Below, piece after piece: positions 43,693 to 51,651 of a stretch of DNA of 64,000 nucleotides. Every line of letters begins with the position of its first letter. Position 1 is the stretch's first letter. A program made the position numbers and the translations under genes. The notes under the pieces were generated by a model. The model worked only from the letters and a program-made list of their open reading frames with translations, had not been told where the DNA came from and searched no databases. The stretch spans positions 16,633 to 80,632 of the forward strand of contig JAZQWC010000023.1 of NCBI GenBank assembly GCA_045632125.1, written 5' to 3'. The stretch is from CALWPV01 sp045632125. Lineage in GTDB: Bacteria > Bacillota > Clostridia > Lachnospirales > Bianqueaceae.

Positions 43693-44850
43693 ATGAATAA
43701 TACACCTATCGTTGTGGACAGCAGTTACATTGTTCGCTGCGTTTGTATAAAAGAAGCAGACGGTCGTGTGAAGACCGTTCTTACCACTCAGGAACCCGTT
43801 AATTATGTTACCTTGACTGACGCGGAAGGCCGTAGCTGGGGCGAGTGTCATAACTTCAGCGAACCCTTTGCGTTTTTAGATCATATTTTTTATCTGCCGG
43901 AAGGTACTTTGGACAAGCCTTTGACAGTTAACTTTACCAATCGTCGTGCGAATTCTAAATATTTTGAGGCATGGCAACCAGGAGTTACCACTTTGAATCC
44001 AGAGCAGGTAACCTGGACTACGTTAGAGGACTTTATTCGGGATACCGACCATCATATCACTCCCAAGGAGATCAAAGATGGTATCGTTTGCGATGGTGTA
44101 ACGTATCAGGTGTTGGAATGCGTTAATGATAAGGATCAGCCGGTTCGTATGTTTGCGATGTTTGTTGATCCTAAGAAAGCGTATTTTGCCACCGGCACAG
44201 CCGAGGATGGCTATGCACCGCATACGAAGATCCAGACGGTTAAGGGTATGGCCGAAGCAGCCATTGCAAATGGTAAGGATGTGGTGGCGGCCACTAATGC
44301 AGACTTTTTTGATATGTTTGCGGAACGTTCACCCTATATGCCGGCTGGTATCTGCATTAAGGATGGACAGGTTCTGTGTAATCCTCATTCTATGTGTACA
44401 TTTTTTGGTATGGACCGCGCCGGTAATCCAGTCATCTCCAGTTTTGCGGAAAATCCGGAGTTGAAGGGCCAGCTGCTTTGTGCTTTGGGCGGCCGTGAGA
44501 TCATGCTGCGTGATGGTGAAATTGCCGAGGTATCTCCTTGTGAGGCCTTTTCTTTTACCTGTCATCCCCGTACTTGCGTAGGCATCCGTGAAGATGGTAC
44601 CACCATCATTTTGGTTGTAGATGGACGTCTTCCGTGGCTTTCCAATGGCGCTTCCATTGTGGATCTGGCCCGTGCCATGCAGTATTTTGGTGCTAAAAAA
44701 GCCATCAACCTGGATGGCGGTGGATCTTCCACCTTCATTGTCAAACAGGACGAAGAACTTACCATGCTCAATCGCCCTGCCGACCTGGAACGCCCCAACG
44801 AACCTCTCATTCGAGAGATCTTCAACTCGATCTTGGTAGTAAAGAAGTAA
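43693..44850 (+). CDS. Phosphodiester glycosidase family (NAGPA-like) protein
   Basis: The 385-residue protein has the phosphodiester-glycosidase (DUF2233) core: VVAATNADFFDM, PAGICIKDG, RTCVGIREDGTTIILVVDGR and the signature INLDGGGSSTFIV. Relatives remove sugars from phosphodiester-linked glycans such as exposed GlcNAc-1-phosphates. No signal peptide or wall anchor is present, unlike many bacterial family members. An N-terminal region of about 130 residues is family-unknown. ATG 43693 follows CCGGAGG. It is a single-gene transcript. Confidence 0.87.
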   Translation: MNNTPIVVDSSYIVRCVCIKEADGRVKTVLTTQEPVNYVTLTDAEGRSWGECHNFSEPFAFLDHIFYLPEGTLDKPLTVNFTNRRANSKYFEAWQPGVTTLNPEQVTWTTLEDFIRDTDHHITPKEIKDGIVCDGVTYQVLECVNDKDQPVRMFAMFVDPKKAYFATGTAEDGYAPHTKIQTVKGMAEAAIANGKDVVAATNADFFDMFAERSPYMPAGICIKDGQVLCNPHSMCTFFGMDRAGNPVISSFAENPELKGQLLCALGGREIMLRDGEIAEVSPCEAFSFTCHPRTCVGIREDGTTIILVVDGRLPWLSNGASIVDLARAMQYFGAKKAINLDGGGSSTFIVKQDEELTMLNRPADLERPNEPLIREIFNSILVVKK

Positions 44851-44899
44851 AGGCATGCATAATTGAATCATGAAATAATTGCGTTGGAGAATAAATGAA

Positions 44900-44958
44900 G
44901 GCAAAAATAAACCTCCAAGGAACATACCACTGTAGTTCCTTGGAGGTTCATTTTTTGC
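44900..44958. terminator. Bidirectional terminator with the repeated loop ACATACCACTGTAGT
   Basis: AACCTCCAAGGAAC (44910-44923) pairs with 44935-44948, flanked by GGCAAAAA and TTTTTTGCC, so it can stop both converging transcripts. The 15-base loop sequence at 44922-44936 recurs in the terminator at 47690-47747. Confidence 0.9.
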
Positions 44959-44963
44959 CTAAT

Positions 44964-45167
44964 TTACTCTTCAATAACAATTACTTCGTATCCGGCATCC
45001 ACAATGGCTGCGGTCAGAGTTTCTTTAGAAACATTCTGAGTCAGGGTTACATAAGCGGCCTTATCTTCCAGGCTTACTTCAGCGGATACGCCTTCGATGG
45101 CGTTCAAAGTTTTCTTAACGAAATTGGTGCAGTGGTTGCACATCATACCTTCGATGATGATTTTCAT
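44964..45167 (-). CDS. Possible internal CopZ-like chaperone start within copA
   Basis: In frame with copA, AGGAGG (45181-45176) lies exactly 8 bases before ATG 45167. Translation from there gives a 67-residue stand-alone copper chaperone (MKIIIEGMMCNHCTNFVKK...) with the size and fold of CopZ. The Shine-Dalgarno codes for Gln-Glu-Glu in the long protein. Either the site is a relic of a former separate gene that lost its stop, or both products are made. Translation from this site is inferred. Confidence 0.5.
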   Translation of the reverse strand: MKIIIEGMMCNHCTNFVKKTLNAIEGVSAEVSLEDKAAYVTLTQNVSKETLTAAIVDAGYEVIVIEE

Positions 45168-47555
45168 TGTAGTTTCCTCCTGATGGGTTATAGTTTGTGT
45201 ATGGGTCAACGGTTCGGGCGCTTCCAACTGTATTACATTCACAGTATGGAGATCAGCAGCGGCTGAGGAAACAGCACTAGAACCGGAAGCCTTATGGGGT
45301 TTAAAGAACTTAAGACGCAGTGCATTAGATACAACGCAAACACTGCTTAAACTCATGGCAGCAGCACCGATCATGGGGCTGAGCTTGAGAGCAAAGGGAA
45401 TAAAGAGTACACCGGTAGCCAGCGGAATGCCAATGCTGTTATAGAAAAAGGCCCAGAAAAGATTCTGTTTAATATTTCGAATCACAGCCTTACTGAGCTG
45501 AACAGCGGCAACCGCATCCATCAAATCACTCTTCATCAGCACGATATCGGCACTTTCCATGGCTACGTCGGTACCGGCACCAATAGCGATACCCACATCG
45601 GCTCGGGCCAAAGCAGGTGCATCGTTGATACCGTCACCGATCATGGCGGTGCGATGACCTTCGGCTTGCAAGCGTGCGATTTCTCGTTCCTTATCCTGAG
45701 GCAGAACTTCAGCAATAACAGAGGGAATATCCAACTGTCGGCGGATGGCCTCAGCGGTGCGCTTATTATCGCCGGTGAGCATAACCACATTGATGCCCAT
45801 TTCCCTAAATCGGCGGATCGCCTCGCGGCTGGTGGGTTTCACCACATCACTGACCGCGATAATACCTAAATACTGTCCTTCAGCGGCGAATAGAAGCGGA
45901 GTCTTGCCTTCATCAGCTAAGCGGGACAGATCAGCTTCCGCAGCGCTGATATCGATTTGGTGTTCTTCCATTAAAGCCTGATTGCCGGCATAATAATGAA
46001 CTGCGTTGATCGTACCGGTTACACCGCGGCCGGAAATAGCTTCGAAATCGGTTACCGTGGGCAGATCCAGACCTTCCGCCTGTTTTAAGATTGCTTCGGC
46101 CAAAGGATGTTCACTTTGCTTTTCCAACGCACCGGCGATCTTCAAGATCTCCTCCTGAGGCAGATAGCTAATAATATCGGTGACCTGCGGACGTCCCTGG
46201 GTAATGGTGCCGGTTTTATCCATGACAACGGTGTCGATGTTATGAGCAGTTTCCAACGCCTCGCCGGATTTGATCAAAATACCGTTTTCTGCACCTTTTC
46301 CGGTGCCCACCATAATGGCAACAGGGGTGGCCAGTCCAAGTGCACAAGGACAGGAGATAACCAGCACTGCGATACCGATGGACATGGCGAACTCGAAGGA
46401 GTAACCCAAAAGCAGCCAAACAATGGTAGCAATTACAGCGATGGTCATGACTATAGGAACGAAGATGCCGGCAATTTTGTCGGCGATCTTCGCGATGGGA
46501 GCCTTGCTGGAGCTGGCTTCCTCCACCAGCTGAATGATCTGCGACAGGGTGGTATCATCACCCACGCGGGTGGCTTTAAACTTAAAATAGCCGGTCTTAT
46601 TGATAGTGGCAGACACAACAGTGTCGCCAACGGTTTTTTCCACTGGAATGCTTTCGCCGGTAATGGCGGACTCATCCAAACTGGAGGACCCTTCTAAAAT
46701 GAAGCCATCTACAGGAACACGGCTGCCGGGTTTGACGATCACAATGTCGCCGGCCACCACCTGCGCGGAAGGGATCTCCACTTCAACGCCGTCGCGCTCT
46801 ACCAGTGCAGTCTCCGGTGCCAGATCCATCAGTTTGGCCAGCGCCTCGCCGGTTTTACCCTTAGATCGGGCCTCTAAAGTCTTGCCCAGCGTGATCAAGG
46901 CCAAGATCATGGCCGCTGATTCAAAGTACAGATCCATGTGGTACCGATGTACCAATTCCAGATCCTGAACGCCTAAACCATAGCCCATACGGTATATGGC
47001 GAACACACCATATATTAAGGATGCGCAGCTGCCTATGGCGATCAGCGTGTCCATGTTGGGGGCACCGTGCATCAGCGTTTTAAAACCAACTTGATAATAT
47101 TTTCGATTTACGTACACCACCGGCAAACAGAGCAGAAACTGCGTGAGAGCAAAAGATACTGCATTTTCAATTCCTACCAAAAAGCCGGGCAGCGGCAGCC
47201 CCATCATGGATCCCATGGAAACATACATCAAAGGAATCAAAAAGGCGAAGGAAATGATGAGACGGTGCTTCATGCTTTTCATCTGTTCGGCGAGTACGTC
47301 AGTTTTTTGAGCCTTTGGCGCAGAGGCGGCGCTGGGCGCCGAAGGCTGATCCAGCGATGCGCCGTAACCGGCGGCCACTACAGCGGAGATGATGGTATTG
47401 CTCTGAAGGCGGGTCTCGTCGTAGATGACGTTCATGCTGTTAGTCAGCAGGTTGACGTTCACCTCTTTGACGCCGTCGAGTTTGCGGACGCATTTGTCGA
47501 CTCGGGAGGAGCAGGCCGAACAGGTCATGCCTGTTACATTATATTTTTCTTTCAT
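44964..47555 (-). CDS. copA: Copper-exporting P1B ATPase with fused C-terminal CopZ-like domain
   Basis: The 863-residue pump has an N-terminal heavy-metal domain (GMTCSAC, Cys12/Cys15), membrane helices with the transport motif CPC (402-404), phosphorylated Asp446 in DKTGTIT, an HP-type nucleotide site (EHPLAEAI) and GDGINDAPAL. A linker of about 35 residues leads to a second heavy-metal domain (797-863, GMMCNHC, Cys806/Cys809). It exports Cu(I) from the cytoplasm. A CsoR-like operator overlaps its promoter region. The C-terminal metal domain is unusual, since this domain is normally a separate CopZ chaperone. Confidence 0.96.
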   Translation of the reverse strand: MKEKYNVTGMTCSACSSRVDKCVRKLDGVKEVNVNLLTNSMNVIYDETRLQSNTIISAVVAAGYGASLDQPSAPSAASAPKAQKTDVLAEQMKSMKHRLIISFAFLIPLMYVSMGSMMGLPLPGFLVGIENAVSFALTQFLLCLPVVYVNRKYYQVGFKTLMHGAPNMDTLIAIGSCASLIYGVFAIYRMGYGLGVQDLELVHRYHMDLYFESAAMILALITLGKTLEARSKGKTGEALAKLMDLAPETALVERDGVEVEIPSAQVVAGDIVIVKPGSRVPVDGFILEGSSSLDESAITGESIPVEKTVGDTVVSATINKTGYFKFKATRVGDDTTLSQIIQLVEEASSSKAPIAKIADKIAGIFVPIVMTIAVIATIVWLLLGYSFEFAMSIGIAVLVISCPCALGLATPVAIMVGTGKGAENGILIKSGEALETAHNIDTVVMDKTGTITQGRPQVTDIISYLPQEEILKIAGALEKQSEHPLAEAILKQAEGLDLPTVTDFEAISGRGVTGTINAVHYYAGNQALMEEHQIDISAAEADLSRLADEGKTPLLFAAEGQYLGIIAVSDVVKPTSREAIRRFREMGINVVMLTGDNKRTAEAIRRQLDIPSVIAEVLPQDKEREIARLQAEGHRTAMIGDGINDAPALARADVGIAIGAGTDVAMESADIVLMKSDLMDAVAAVQLSKAVIRNIKQNLFWAFFYNSIGIPLATGVLFIPFALKLSPMIGAAAMSLSSVCVVSNALRLKFFKPHKASGSSAVSSAAADLHTVNVIQLEAPEPLTHTQTITHQEETTMKIIIEGMMCNHCTNFVKKTLNAIEGVSAEVSLEDKAAYVTLTQNVSKETLTAAIVDAGYEVIVIEE

Positions 47556-47577
47556 GGGAAAGCTCCTTTTGTAAAAT

Positions 47578-47597
47578 TGACACCCCTGGGGGGTATT
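47578..47597. promoter_or_regulatory. CsoR-type copper operator
   Basis: On the - strand ATACCCCCCAGGGGTGT forms the G/C-rich inverted repeat typical of CsoR sites. It lies just downstream of the copA -10, where a bound repressor would block transcription. csoR is encoded 1.5 kb away. Confidence 0.8.
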
Positions 47598-47603
47598 GTC
47601 TCA

Positions 47604-47632
47604 ATTTTATTTCAATTGTATGAGTTTGTCAA
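47604..47632 (-). promoter_or_regulatory. Promoter of copA
   Basis: On the - strand TTGACA (47632-47627), 17 bases, TAAAAT (47609-47604), followed within ten bases by the CsoR-type operator. Confidence 0.85.
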
Positions 47633-47689
47633 GACTAAGCTTTTGGCTGCGTAAAATTGTTGCGAGTAAAGGGGTCTTCAAACAAAAAA

Positions 47690-47747
47690 GCCTCCGACAA
47701 ACTTTTCACCACATACCACTGTAGTGGTGAAAAGTTTCGCCGGAGGC
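47690..47747 (-). terminator. Terminator of the M28 peptidase gene
   Basis: GCCTCCG (47690-47696) pairs with 47741-47747 and AAACTTTTCACCAC (47699-47712) with 47724-47737; on the - strand CTTTTTTGTT follows. The loop carries ACATACCACTGTAGT (47711-47725). Confidence 0.85.
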
Positions 47748-47754
47748 TGCTGAT

Positions 47755-48993
47755 TTAGCGATTGAAATACCGGTTTAAGTCGTTGGCGAACTGCTCAGGA
47801 ATGGCTCTGGGGAAGGGCATGCTGCTGATGTTGCCAAGGCGATCGGCGATATAGCCTAACAGCTGCGCGCTGCGCTGCAGAGACCAGGGAGAGATCAGGG
47901 CCAGAGTATCGTGGCGGGTATGCATGCCGTAACCATCACGATTCAGGGTCATGGCGGGCACGCCTTTCCAAGCAAAGCTGTTGGAGTCGCTGCCCCAGAT
48001 CTGGTTCTTGGTGGTCATACCAAGACCAACTTCATGAGCCATGTACTCGATCATGTGGCAGATGGCGGGGTCGCCGGTTACACCAACTACGGTGCCACCC
48101 ACTAACTGACCGGCCAGGTCAACGTTCATGTTAAACTGGTGTTTCTCCAGTTCAGCTTCGTGTTTAACCACATAAGCACGGCTGCCTACCAAGCCTTTTT
48201 CTTCGGCGCCAAACCAAACAAACTCCATGGTACGGCGGGGCTGATGTTCTTTGAAATAACGGCAGAGCTCCATGATGATGGCACAGCTGGCCATGTTATC
48301 GTAAGCACCGGGGCCCTGAGGAACAGTGTCGTAATGAGCGGTCAAGGTCAGGATCTCGTCGGCCAGATCGGTACCTTCGATGCGAGCTACCACATTGCGG
48401 GAAGTGGCTTTGCCCAGTTCCTGTTTCAGAGAAAGGCGGGCACGGGTAGCGCCCTTGGTCACGATCTCGATGGCGTCTACATGATGCAGCACAACACCCT
48501 GGATGGGGGTTTCGGGCAGGCGGGGCAGAGCGCGCGGGAAGGGAATGCGATCTACGCCTTCGTCAATGGGGTCACCGGTAATGGTAACAAAGCCTACGGC
48601 ACCGGCCTTCACTAGCTTCTGGTATACATCAGGACGCATGAAACCATTGATCATAACGATCTTGCCGGCAGCCTGAGACAGGCTGATGGGGTCGCCGTTT
48701 TCCACATACAGGAAGGGAGCCTCGATGTAACCGCCGGGGGTGTTGCCGCAGCGGCCATAACCGGCAACGGTGTACGTCTTTTTATAGGGTTCGGTAATAG
48801 TTAAAGTAGCTTCTAAAATTTTGAAGGTGTCGATTTCGAACTCTTCGGTGTGGCTGTCTACGCCAAAGCTGGCCAGTTCAGCCTGAATTTCCTGAGCGGC
48901 TTTCAGTTCAGCAGGAGTGCCGGCTTCGCGGATGTAATCAAATTTTTGCATGAAGGTCAGTTGGCGCTGACCGCAGATTTCCTGTAAGTTCAT
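47755..48993 (-). CDS. M28-family zinc aminopeptidase with PA-type domain
   Basis: The 412-residue metallopeptidase has the M28 zinc ligands in LTAHYDTV, GAYDNMAS, WFGAEEKGLVGS, the Asp of NVDLAG and the late GMHTRHDTL His. An inserted protease-associated region (about 95-190, GKIVMINGFM) precedes the catalytic part. No signal peptide is visible, so it probably trims peptides in the cytoplasm. It lies 44 bases after csoR and may share its transcript, which is a curious pairing without an obvious copper link. AAAGGA precedes the ATG. Confidence 0.9.
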   Translation of the reverse strand: MNLQEICGQRQLTFMQKFDYIREAGTPAELKAAQEIQAELASFGVDSHTEEFEIDTFKILEATLTITEPYKKTYTVAGYGRCGNTPGGYIEAPFLYVENGDPISLSQAAGKIVMINGFMRPDVYQKLVKAGAVGFVTITGDPIDEGVDRIPFPRALPRLPETPIQGVVLHHVDAIEIVTKGATRARLSLKQELGKATSRNVVARIEGTDLADEILTLTAHYDTVPQGPGAYDNMASCAIIMELCRYFKEHQPRRTMEFVWFGAEEKGLVGSRAYVVKHEAELEKHQFNMNVDLAGQLVGGTVVGVTGDPAICHMIEYMAHEVGLGMTTKNQIWGSDSNSFAWKGVPAMTLNRDGYGMHTRHDTLALISPWSLQRSAQLLGYIADRLGNISSMPFPRAIPEQFANDLNRYFNR

Positions 48994-49037
48994 GATATGT
49001 GGTCCTTTCTCATTAAGAAATTTTTAAATGTATACTT

Positions 49038-49301
49038 TTAGCGGCTGAATTGATCGAGAATATCCATAAGTTCGTCGATCTTTTCATCACCGTTATCATT
49101 TGCAATGGCATCGGCTACGCAGCCCTTCATGTGGGCTCGGATGATCTCTTTGTTGGCCCGGTGCAGTACAGCTTCAGTGGCCATGACCTGATGGGAGATC
49201 TCCATACAGTAGCGATCTTCTTCGATCATTTTCAAAATGCCGTCGATCTGTCCGCGGGCGGTTTTCAGCAGGCGGCTGACCTTGGCTTTATCTGCCATCA
49301 T
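49038..49301 (-). CDS. csoR: CsoR copper-sensing repressor
   Basis: The 87-residue helical repressor keeps the Cu(I) ligand set Cys32, His57, Cys61 (spacing C-x24-H-x3-C), the pattern of true CsoR and not RcnR or CstR. Cu(I) binding releases it from operators like the one before copA. The ATG at 49301 is 7 bases after GGAGG; the ATG at 49307 is too close. I see no CsoR-type palindrome at its own promoter, so autoregulation is not evident. Confidence 0.93.
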   Translation of the reverse strand: MMADKAKVSRLLKTARGQIDGILKMIEEDRYCMEISHQVMATEAVLHRANKEIIRAHMKGCVADAIANDNGDEKIDELMDILDQFSR

Positions 49302-49364
49302 GAGCATTCCTCCAGTCTAAGGTGGCAAATGGGACGCACCTCGTAAACATTTTCACTATTTATA

Positions 49365-49393
49365 ATTATACGCAGTTTATTCTTGTTTTGCAA
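49365..49393 (-). promoter_or_regulatory. Promoter of csoR
   Basis: On the - strand TTGCAA (49393-49388), 17 bases, TATAAT (49370-49365), about 65 bases before the start. Confidence 0.75.
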
Positions 49394-49441
49394 GGGTAAG
49401 AAAAAGATATAAAGCTGATTTGGTTCTTTGTTGGAATACTT

Positions 49442-49470
49442 TTGACTTTAAATATATTTCATGATATAAT
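49442..49470 (+). promoter_or_regulatory. Promoter of repeat-containing membrane protein gene
   Basis: TTGACT (49442-49447), 17 bases, TATAAT (49465-49470) with an extended TGA. Confidence 0.85.
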
Positions 49471-49499
49471 TTTTAAAATTATTTTAGGAGGTTTGTTTC

Positions 49500-50492
49500 A
49501 TGCAAAAGAAACAAAATATTTTTATTGCTGCCTTGATTATCATGGGCATTGCAGTGGGTCTTGATTTGATATTTGGAACTATTTTGGTAACACCGATTGT
49601 GAGAGCAATGGTTTTCAGTGGTTCATATGAACTGATTATGATTGTATCTATGCTTATGGGCTTTATTTCCGTATATGTGAGCGGAATGATTGCCATGATT
49701 ATTTACTATAAAGCAATTTCTAAAACAAAACATATGTCTATGTGGCCTGTATTTGTTTTTCCTGCAGCTGTAGCACTTGTTTTGGTTTTTCTATCTTTTA
49801 TTTTCAACTATGGTTTAGGTATGGTTGGTCTGATAACTACGATCATCAACTTTATTTTTGAAGCCGGATTGTTCTGGGGAGCAGCACTGTTATCGCTTAA
49901 AGTATCTAAGTTTAACAATCAAAGTGTACCCGTATATGCAGGTGCATATCAGCAGCAAGCTCCCGTTTACCAGCAACAGGCTCCTGCATATCAGCAGCAG
50001 GCTCCTGTATATCAGCAACAAGCTCCTGTTTACCAGCAGCAGGCACCTGTATATCAGCAGCCTACTCCTAACTATCAGCAGCAGGATGCTAATTATCAGC
50101 AAGGAGCTCAAACTCAGCAAAATGCAGGCGTGGAAGATATGGACGGACTCATGGCAGCATTACTTGGTGCGATTAAACCTACTTTGAAAGCTCCCATGAC
50201 TGCGGTTCTTTGTACGCCCCAGGAACTGCGTATCACTGTAGATGCGAATGGGGAATATAGTATTGGAGGCTATGTTAACTCTCAGAATAGTTATGGTGCA
50301 ATGATCAGCACTGACTTTACCGCAAAAGCCAGATATGTGAATGGTATGTGGATGATCGGCAATGTGCAAGTTGGCGTACAGAATGCCAAAAACTATGCAA
50401 AGAGCTTTGTGGCCAACTATATTGCGATTTCTATTTTTGTGGCTGTAATGGGTGGTTTGGGCTACTTGCTTTTGACTTTGTTGATCGGTTAA
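49500..50492 (+). CDS. Membrane protein with YQQQAPV tandem repeats
   Basis: The 330-residue protein has four predicted spans in its first 140 residues, a linker of eight heptads (YQQQAPV and variants, about 150-205), a soluble domain (LMAALLGAIKPTLKAPMTAVLCTPQELRITVDANGEYSIGGYVNSQNSYG) and a final span (about 305-328). I recognise no family. The membrane part resembles that of the protein at 51020-51592. Proline/glutamine repeats of this kind often form flexible cytoplasmic tails or links. The function is unknown. Confidence 0.8.
   Translation: MQKKQNIFIAALIIMGIAVGLDLIFGTILVTPIVRAMVFSGSYELIMIVSMLMGFISVYVSGMIAMIIYYKAISKTKHMSMWPVFVFPAAVALVLVFLSFIFNYGLGMVGLITTIINFIFEAGLFWGAALLSLKVSKFNNQSVPVYAGAYQQQAPVYQQQAPAYQQQAPVYQQQAPVYQQQAPVYQQPTPNYQQQDANYQQGAQTQQNAGVEDMDGLMAALLGAIKPTLKAPMTAVLCTPQELRITVDANGEYSIGGYVNSQNSYGAMISTDFTAKARYVNGMWMIGNVQVGVQNAKNYAKSFVANYIAISIFVAVMGGLGYLLLTLLIG
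49947..50114 (+). repeat. Tandem 21-base repeats coding for YQQQAPV heptads
   Basis: Eight in-frame 21-base units start at 49947, 49968, 49989, 50010, 50031, 50052, 50073 and 50094. The first five code YQQQAPV or YQQQAPA and the last three are degenerate (YQQPTPN, YQQQDAN, YQQGAQT). Synonymous differences between units mean this is not a very recent expansion. Confidence 0.9.
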
Positions 50493-50510
50493 AATAAACT
50501 TCTACATAAG

Positions 50511-50548
50511 AAATACCATCGGAACTTGGTTTTCGATGGTATTTTTTC
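50511..50548 (+). terminator. Terminator after repeat-protein gene
   Basis: AAATACCATCG (50511-50521) pairs perfectly with 50534-50544, followed by TTTTC. Confidence 0.85.
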
Positions 50549-50577
50549 TTGTTTTAGTAGTGTAATAGGTGTATACT
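50549..50577 (+). promoter_or_regulatory. Promoter of the MazG-like gene
   Basis: TTGTTT (50549-50554), 17 bases, TATACT (50572-50577). Confidence 0.6.
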
Positions 50578-50633
50578 AAAAGATAATTAACGAATTATTG
50601 CCGATTGGATTGGCTATTGAAGGAGAAAGAGCG

Positions 50634-50990
50634 ATGAGTGACTTAAGAATATCTGACATGCTGCAGTATCAGCGGGTGTTATTAGAAAAACATAAAGATA
50701 ACTGGGACCCTCACATTCCGGAAAATGGACGCAATAGTTTGCTGTGGTGTATTGACGAAATTGGTGAGATAATTGCTATTATCAAGAAAAAAGGTGAGCA
50801 GGCCATCATGGAAAACGAACATGTGCGTGCCCACTTTGTGGAAGAGTGCAGCGACGTGATGATGTACTTTGTGGATATGTTGGACTGCTATGGCATTAGC
50901 GCCGAGGAATTCAGCGAGGCTTTTGAAAAGAAGGCGAAAAGAAATCTGAATCGTACATGGGAAGAGAACGACGCCATGTATGAAGATTAA
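50634..50990 (+). CDS. MazG-like nucleotide pyrophosphohydrolase
   Basis: The 118-residue all-alpha NTP pyrophosphatase shows the paired acidic motifs of the MazG/dUTPase-like fold: WCIDEIGEIIAIIKKKG and HFVEECSDVMMYFVDML, which bind Mg and the triphosphate. Such single-domain forms hydrolyse (d)NTPs or modified nucleotides. ATG 50634 is 8 bases after AAGGAG; the earlier GTG/ATG options lack a ribosome binding site. It is followed after 29 bases by the second repeat-type membrane protein. Confidence 0.85.
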   Translation: MSDLRISDMLQYQRVLLEKHKDNWDPHIPENGRNSLLWCIDEIGEIIAIIKKKGEQAIMENEHVRAHFVEECSDVMMYFVDMLDCYGISAEEFSEAFEKKAKRNLNRTWEENDAMYED

Positions 50991-51019
50991 TATTAATACT
51001 GTAAAAGGAGCTGATTCCT

Positions 51020-51592
51020 ATGGAAAGAAAACAAAATATTGTAGTAGCCGCTTTATGCATTGCGGGTATCGCATTGGGCTTTGATTTAGTTTTAAATCTT
51101 ATACCGTTTGCTGGTCTGTTCTCATCATTGTTATATACACATCCTTTTGTTGTATTTAATACAATCATCAGTATTATTTGGAGTATCTTTATGTATGTAA
51201 GCATGATATGTGCCGGGCTGCTTTTTTATAAAGCCATATCTGCAACAAAAAATATGAAAGTATGGCCGATTTTTGTTATGTCAATCTTGGCAGTCGTGAT
51301 TATGGAAATTCTGAATCATGTAATGCCTTATGAAATTGCCTGGAATGATAAGTTGACCTTGAGTAGAGACTACATCTTACTGGCTCTGGATTTTATCATA
51401 ATGTGGGGTACAATGATGCTTGCTTTATTAGCCTCCGGCTTTAACAAGCGCAATACGCCGGTATATACATATCAGCAGCCCCCTGTTTACCAGCAGACAG
51501 CCCCCAATTACCAGCAGCCGATTTACCAACAGCCTATCAATTATCAACAGCCGCCTGTGTATCAGCAGCCGCCGACAACGAAAAACGAATAA
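51020..51592 (+). CDS. Membrane protein with YQQP-rich tail, paralogue of 49500-50492
   Basis: The 190-residue protein has four spans in the first 140 residues and a tail of YQQP/VYQQ repeats (YQQPPVYQQTAPNYQQPIYQ...). The opening MERKQNIVVAALCIAGIALGFDLVLNL matches MQKKQNIFIAALIIMGIAVGLDLIFGT of the protein encoded at 49500, and the loop FYKAISATKNMKVWPIFV matches YYKAISKTKHMSMWPVFV. It lacks the soluble domain and last span. It probably arose by duplication; the function is unknown. Confidence 0.82.
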   Translation: MERKQNIVVAALCIAGIALGFDLVLNLIPFAGLFSSLLYTHPFVVFNTIISIIWSIFMYVSMICAGLLFYKAISATKNMKVWPIFVMSILAVVIMEILNHVMPYEIAWNDKLTLSRDYILLALDFIIMWGTMMLALLASGFNKRNTPVYTYQQPPVYQQTAPNYQQPIYQQPINYQQPPVYQQPPTTKNE

Positions 51593-51596
51593 ACAC

Positions 51597-51636
51597 AAAA
51601 ATGCCATCGGGCTTAGATTGCCCGGTGGCATTTTAA
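51597..51636. terminator. Bidirectional terminator between converging genes
   Basis: ATGCCATCGGGC (51601-51612) pairs with 51620-51631 (one G-U), flanked by A4 and T4. Confidence 0.85.
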
Positions 51637-51651
51637 CATGATAAAAACTAA

